14,757 nucleotides of DNA from assembly GCA_018659505.1 (NCBI GenBank), contig JABJMI010000798.1, positions 1 through 14,757 on the forward strand. The letters run 5' to 3'. Positions within the stretch are counted from its first letter, which is position 1, and each line of letters starts with the position of its first letter. The translations under genes were made by a program, and so were the position numbers. Shown one piece after another: positions 13,094-14,757 of the stretch. This stretch comes from Planctomicrobium sp. Its GTDB lineage: Bacteria > Planctomycetota > Planctomycetia > Planctomycetales > Planctomycetaceae. The notes beneath the pieces were generated by a model, which was not told the origin of the DNA, searched no databases, and was given only the letters and a program-made list of their open reading frames with translations.

Positions 13094-13456
13094 ATGAAGA
13101 ATCATCAACTCTTGAGAGAAATCATTGACCATATTAATGGATACGACTTGTCAAAAGCAGTCGGAAAGCAAGTGCAAGTTTCGAATTACCCTAAGTTAAG
13201 CAGCGAGATACCTGATGATTTCCTTGAAATTGAAGAAGCCTTCCCAGAAGATGAATTAGAGTTGATTTACGAAAGATTTCTTCCGCATTTAAGTGAGCAT
13301 GAGGTGTTTCCATGCTTAGGGATTTTGGGAGGAAATGTAGTTGCTATCGGTTGTTCAGAAGTGAACTATGGTCAAGTTTACTATAACGACTTTGACTTTC
13401 AGATATTCACCTTGGACGAAAACTTATCACAATTTTTGTCCAAGCTTTCGGATTAG
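13094..13456 (+). CDS. SUKH (SMI1/KNR4)-like small protein
   Basis: 120 residues from the ATG at 13094. EIPDDFLEIEEAFPEDELEL (38-57), FPCLGILGGNVVAIG (72-86) and GQVYYNDFDFQIFTLDENLS (93-112) followed by QFLSKL reproduce the order of conserved blocks in SMI1/KNR4 (SUKH) domains: an N-terminal 'P.df..f', a glycine-rich strand pair, 'G.VYYwdhd' and a final helix 'sF.eFl..l'. Many bacterial SUKH proteins are immunity proteins against contact-dependent or secreted toxins, but no toxin gene is beside this one, so the role is open. The N-terminal region is short for the family. The frame is open back to 12986, but those 36 codons lie mostly inside a palindromic repeat, so I prefer 13094; no good Shine-Dalgarno site is present for either. 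It is followed after 5 bases by palindromic copy B. Confidence 0.62.
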   Translation: MKNHQLLREIIDHINGYDLSKAVGKQVQVSNYPKLSSEIPDDFLEIEEAFPEDELELIYERFLPHLSEHEVFPCLGILGGNVVAIGCSEVNYGQVYYNDFDFQIFTLDENLSQFLSKLSD

Positions 13457-13461
13457 TTTTG

Positions 13462-13598
13462 TAGGGTGGGTGGAGTTCGTCGATACATCTGCACGGTGGG
13501 TTACGCAATCAGCCGCGAAATCAAAACCAACTTTTATTTATCGGGAAAACCGAGAACGTAACCCACCATTCCACCAACGGATTGCTTCACCCACCCTA
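13462..13598. repeat. Palindromic MITE/REP-like element, copy B
   Basis: The 137-base element has the same termini as copy A (TAGGGTGGGTG / CACCCACCCTA) and a perfect internal pair GGTGGGTTACG (13495-13505) / CGTAACCCACC (13557-13567). The left 23 bases are identical to copy A, as are the blocks CGAGAACGTAACCCACC and ATTGCTTCACCCACCCTA; the central part is unrelated. It fills the gap between the SUKH-like gene and the flavoprotein gene. In copy B the internal arms pair perfectly where copy A has a G-T pair, which suggests the pairing is maintained. Confidence 0.82.
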
Positions 13599-13621
13599 TG
13601 AAACTGATAGACGAAAACACA

Positions 13622-14757
13622 ATGAAAAACGTAGCAGTAATCGGTGGTGGACCGGCGGGGTTGATGGCAGCGGAAGTGCTGTCTGGTCGTGATATTGATG
13701 TCCAACTTTATGAAGCTAAATCATCCATCGGTCGCAAGTTTCTCGTCGCTGGTAAGGGTGGGTTGAATCTGACTCATGATGAACCTTTCGATCAATTTGT
13801 AGATCGCTATCGTCCGAACTCGGCAACGATGCGAAAATGGTTAGAAAATTTTGGTCCCGACCAAATTCGCGAATGGTGCCATCAACTCGGAATCGAAACC
13901 TTCACCGGTCCATCCGGCAGAGCCTTTCCCAAAGATCTCAAAGCATTTCCGCTCTTACAAAAATGGACACAGCGACTGCAATTAGCAGGAGTGATCTTCC
14001 ACACAAGCCATCGCTGGCAAGGCTGGACGACAGATCAAGAGCTTATTTTTGAAACGTCTTCAGGTACTCAACATATCAAGACCGATGCCGTGATTCTTGC
14101 CTTGGGGGGAGCGAGTTGGTCCAAACTTGGCTCGGATGGAAAGTGGGTTTCGATGCTGGATGCTCAAGGGATTGAAGTCTCTGCGTTAAGACCGGCAAAC
14201 TGCGGATTCGAAATCGAGTGGAGCCCACATTTCCGTGAGAAGTTCGCAGGCGAACCATTGAAGTCCATCGGACTTTCGTTCACAAATACAAACGGAGAAA
14301 AATTCAATAGTCAAGGTTCGTGTGTCGTTACCGAGTATGGTCTCGAAAGCGGAGTCATTTACTCCGCATCTGCTTTGCTTCGTGACGAAATCACTGAGCA
14401 TGGCTCAGCGGTGATCGAAATTGATCTGCTCCCGGATCTCAGCGAAGAGCAAGTCTTGAAGAAACTTTCCGTCCCGCGCGGATCGAAGTCTCTCTCCAAC
14501 CACTTGAGAAAACAACTCAAGTTGCAAGGAGTCGAAACTGGGTTGCTGTATGAATTCGCGAAAGAGCAAATGAATTCATCGGAACAACTCGCACATGCCA
14601 TCAAAGGCTTAAAGATCCGATTGACCGCTGCTCGCTCGATTGAAGAAGCAATCAGCACAGCGGGTGGAGTTCGATTGGAGAGTTTAGATGAACACTTAAT
14701 GGTTCAATCTCACCCCGGTCTGTTTTGTGCCGGAGAAATGCTCGACTGGGAAGCCCC
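13622..14757 (+). CDS. FAD-dependent flavoprotein, BaiN/HI0933 (PP_4765-type) family, 3' end outside window
   Basis: 378 residues are visible and the frame is still open at the window end; about 25-35 residues are probably missing. The N-terminus VAVIGGGPAGLMAAE (4-18) is a Rossmann dinucleotide-binding fold with G8-G10-G13 and E31 at the end of the second strand. GRKFLVAGKGGLNLTH (37-52) is the hallmark of the HI0933/BaiN-type flavoproteins, and VILALGGASWSKLGSDG (157-173) is the second FAD motif. AGEPLKSIGLSF, GLKIRLTAARSIEEAISTAG and the terminal FCAGEMLDWEA ('AGE.LDWEAPTGGYLL' in full-length members) agree with the TIGR03862 subgroup. These are cytoplasmic FAD enzymes thought to act as NAD(P)H-dependent reductases; BaiN reduces bile-acid intermediates in clostridia, but the substrate of this subgroup is unknown. 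The ATG follows palindromic copy B by 23 bases and lacks a clear Shine-Dalgarno site. Confidence 0.92.
   Translation, partial: MKNVAVIGGGPAGLMAAEVLSGRDIDVQLYEAKSSIGRKFLVAGKGGLNLTHDEPFDQFVDRYRPNSATMRKWLENFGPDQIREWCHQLGIETFTGPSGRAFPKDLKAFPLLQKWTQRLQLAGVIFHTSHRWQGWTTDQELIFETSSGTQHIKTDAVILALGGASWSKLGSDGKWVSMLDAQGIEVSALRPANCGFEIEWSPHFREKFAGEPLKSIGLSFTNTNGEKFNSQGSCVVTEYGLESGVIYSASALLRDEITEHGSAVIEIDLLPDLSEEQVLKKLSVPRGSKSLSNHLRKQLKLQGVETGLLYEFAKEQMNSSEQLAHAIKGLKIRLTAARSIEEAISTAGGVRLESLDEHLMVQSHPGLFCAGEMLDWEA

Noticed and set aside
12931..13598. Considered as a short CRISPR-like or integron attC array
   Set aside because: There are only two copies of one element and one of another, with no spacer periodicity, no cas genes and no integrase; the arms do not show attC core sites (RYYYAAC/GTTRRRY) that I could recognise.
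12319..13600. Considered as a composite transposon flanked by insertion sequences
   Set aside because: The flanking elements are only about 136 bases and encode nothing, and no transposase gene lies between them; MITE/REP-like repeats explain them better.

Overview
The window looks like a chromosomal segment from a planctomycete (Planctomycetota, probably order Planctomycetales). It carries the 3' end of a DUF1553-type gene and a complete Tat-exported DUF1501 gene, two families strongly associated with that phylum. Supporting traits are a secreted diheme c-type peroxidase, long intergenic gaps, frequent GTG/TTG starts, weak or absent Shine-Dalgarno sites, and solitary genes on both strands instead of long operons. 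Base composition is moderate (roughly half GC by eye). The assignment rests on protein families only.

Layout. Left part (1-2642): the 3' end of a DUF1553 gene (+), a 716-base non-coding stretch unusually rich in inverted repeats, then a solitary NtrC-type sigma-54 activator (+) ending at a strong hairpin. Middle (2643-8129): a four-helix DUF4328 membrane protein (-), a secreted PhoD-like phosphatase (+), a DUF4272 protein (-) and a diheme cytochrome c peroxidase (-), the last two possibly co-transcribed. Then (8079-9305) an isocitrate dehydrogenase (-) with a textbook intrinsic terminator. An 800-base gap (9306-10121) holds an orphan terminator preceded by what may be the tail of a decayed gene. 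Right part (10122-14757): an unrecognised 226-residue protein (+), the DUF1501 protein (+) behind an extended -10 promoter, then a small accessory patch (12315-13601) in which a DUF4288-like gene and a SUKH (SMI1/KNR4)-like gene alternate with three palindromic elements of about 140 bases, and finally a BaiN/HI0933-type flavoprotein (+) cut by the window end.

How the genes relate. There is no single pathway. Central metabolism (isocitrate dehydrogenase), periplasmic or exported enzymes (PhoD-like, diheme peroxidase, DUF1501) and regulators sit side by side, as is usual in planctomycete genomes. The parts that do not fit an ordinary housekeeping picture are the hairpin-dense region at 799-1166 upstream of the sigma-54 activator, which could be a structured RNA or a complex regulatory region, and the palindrome-punctuated accessory patch at 12.3-13.6 kb. 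I see no CRISPR array, tRNA, rRNA, phage or complete insertion sequence.
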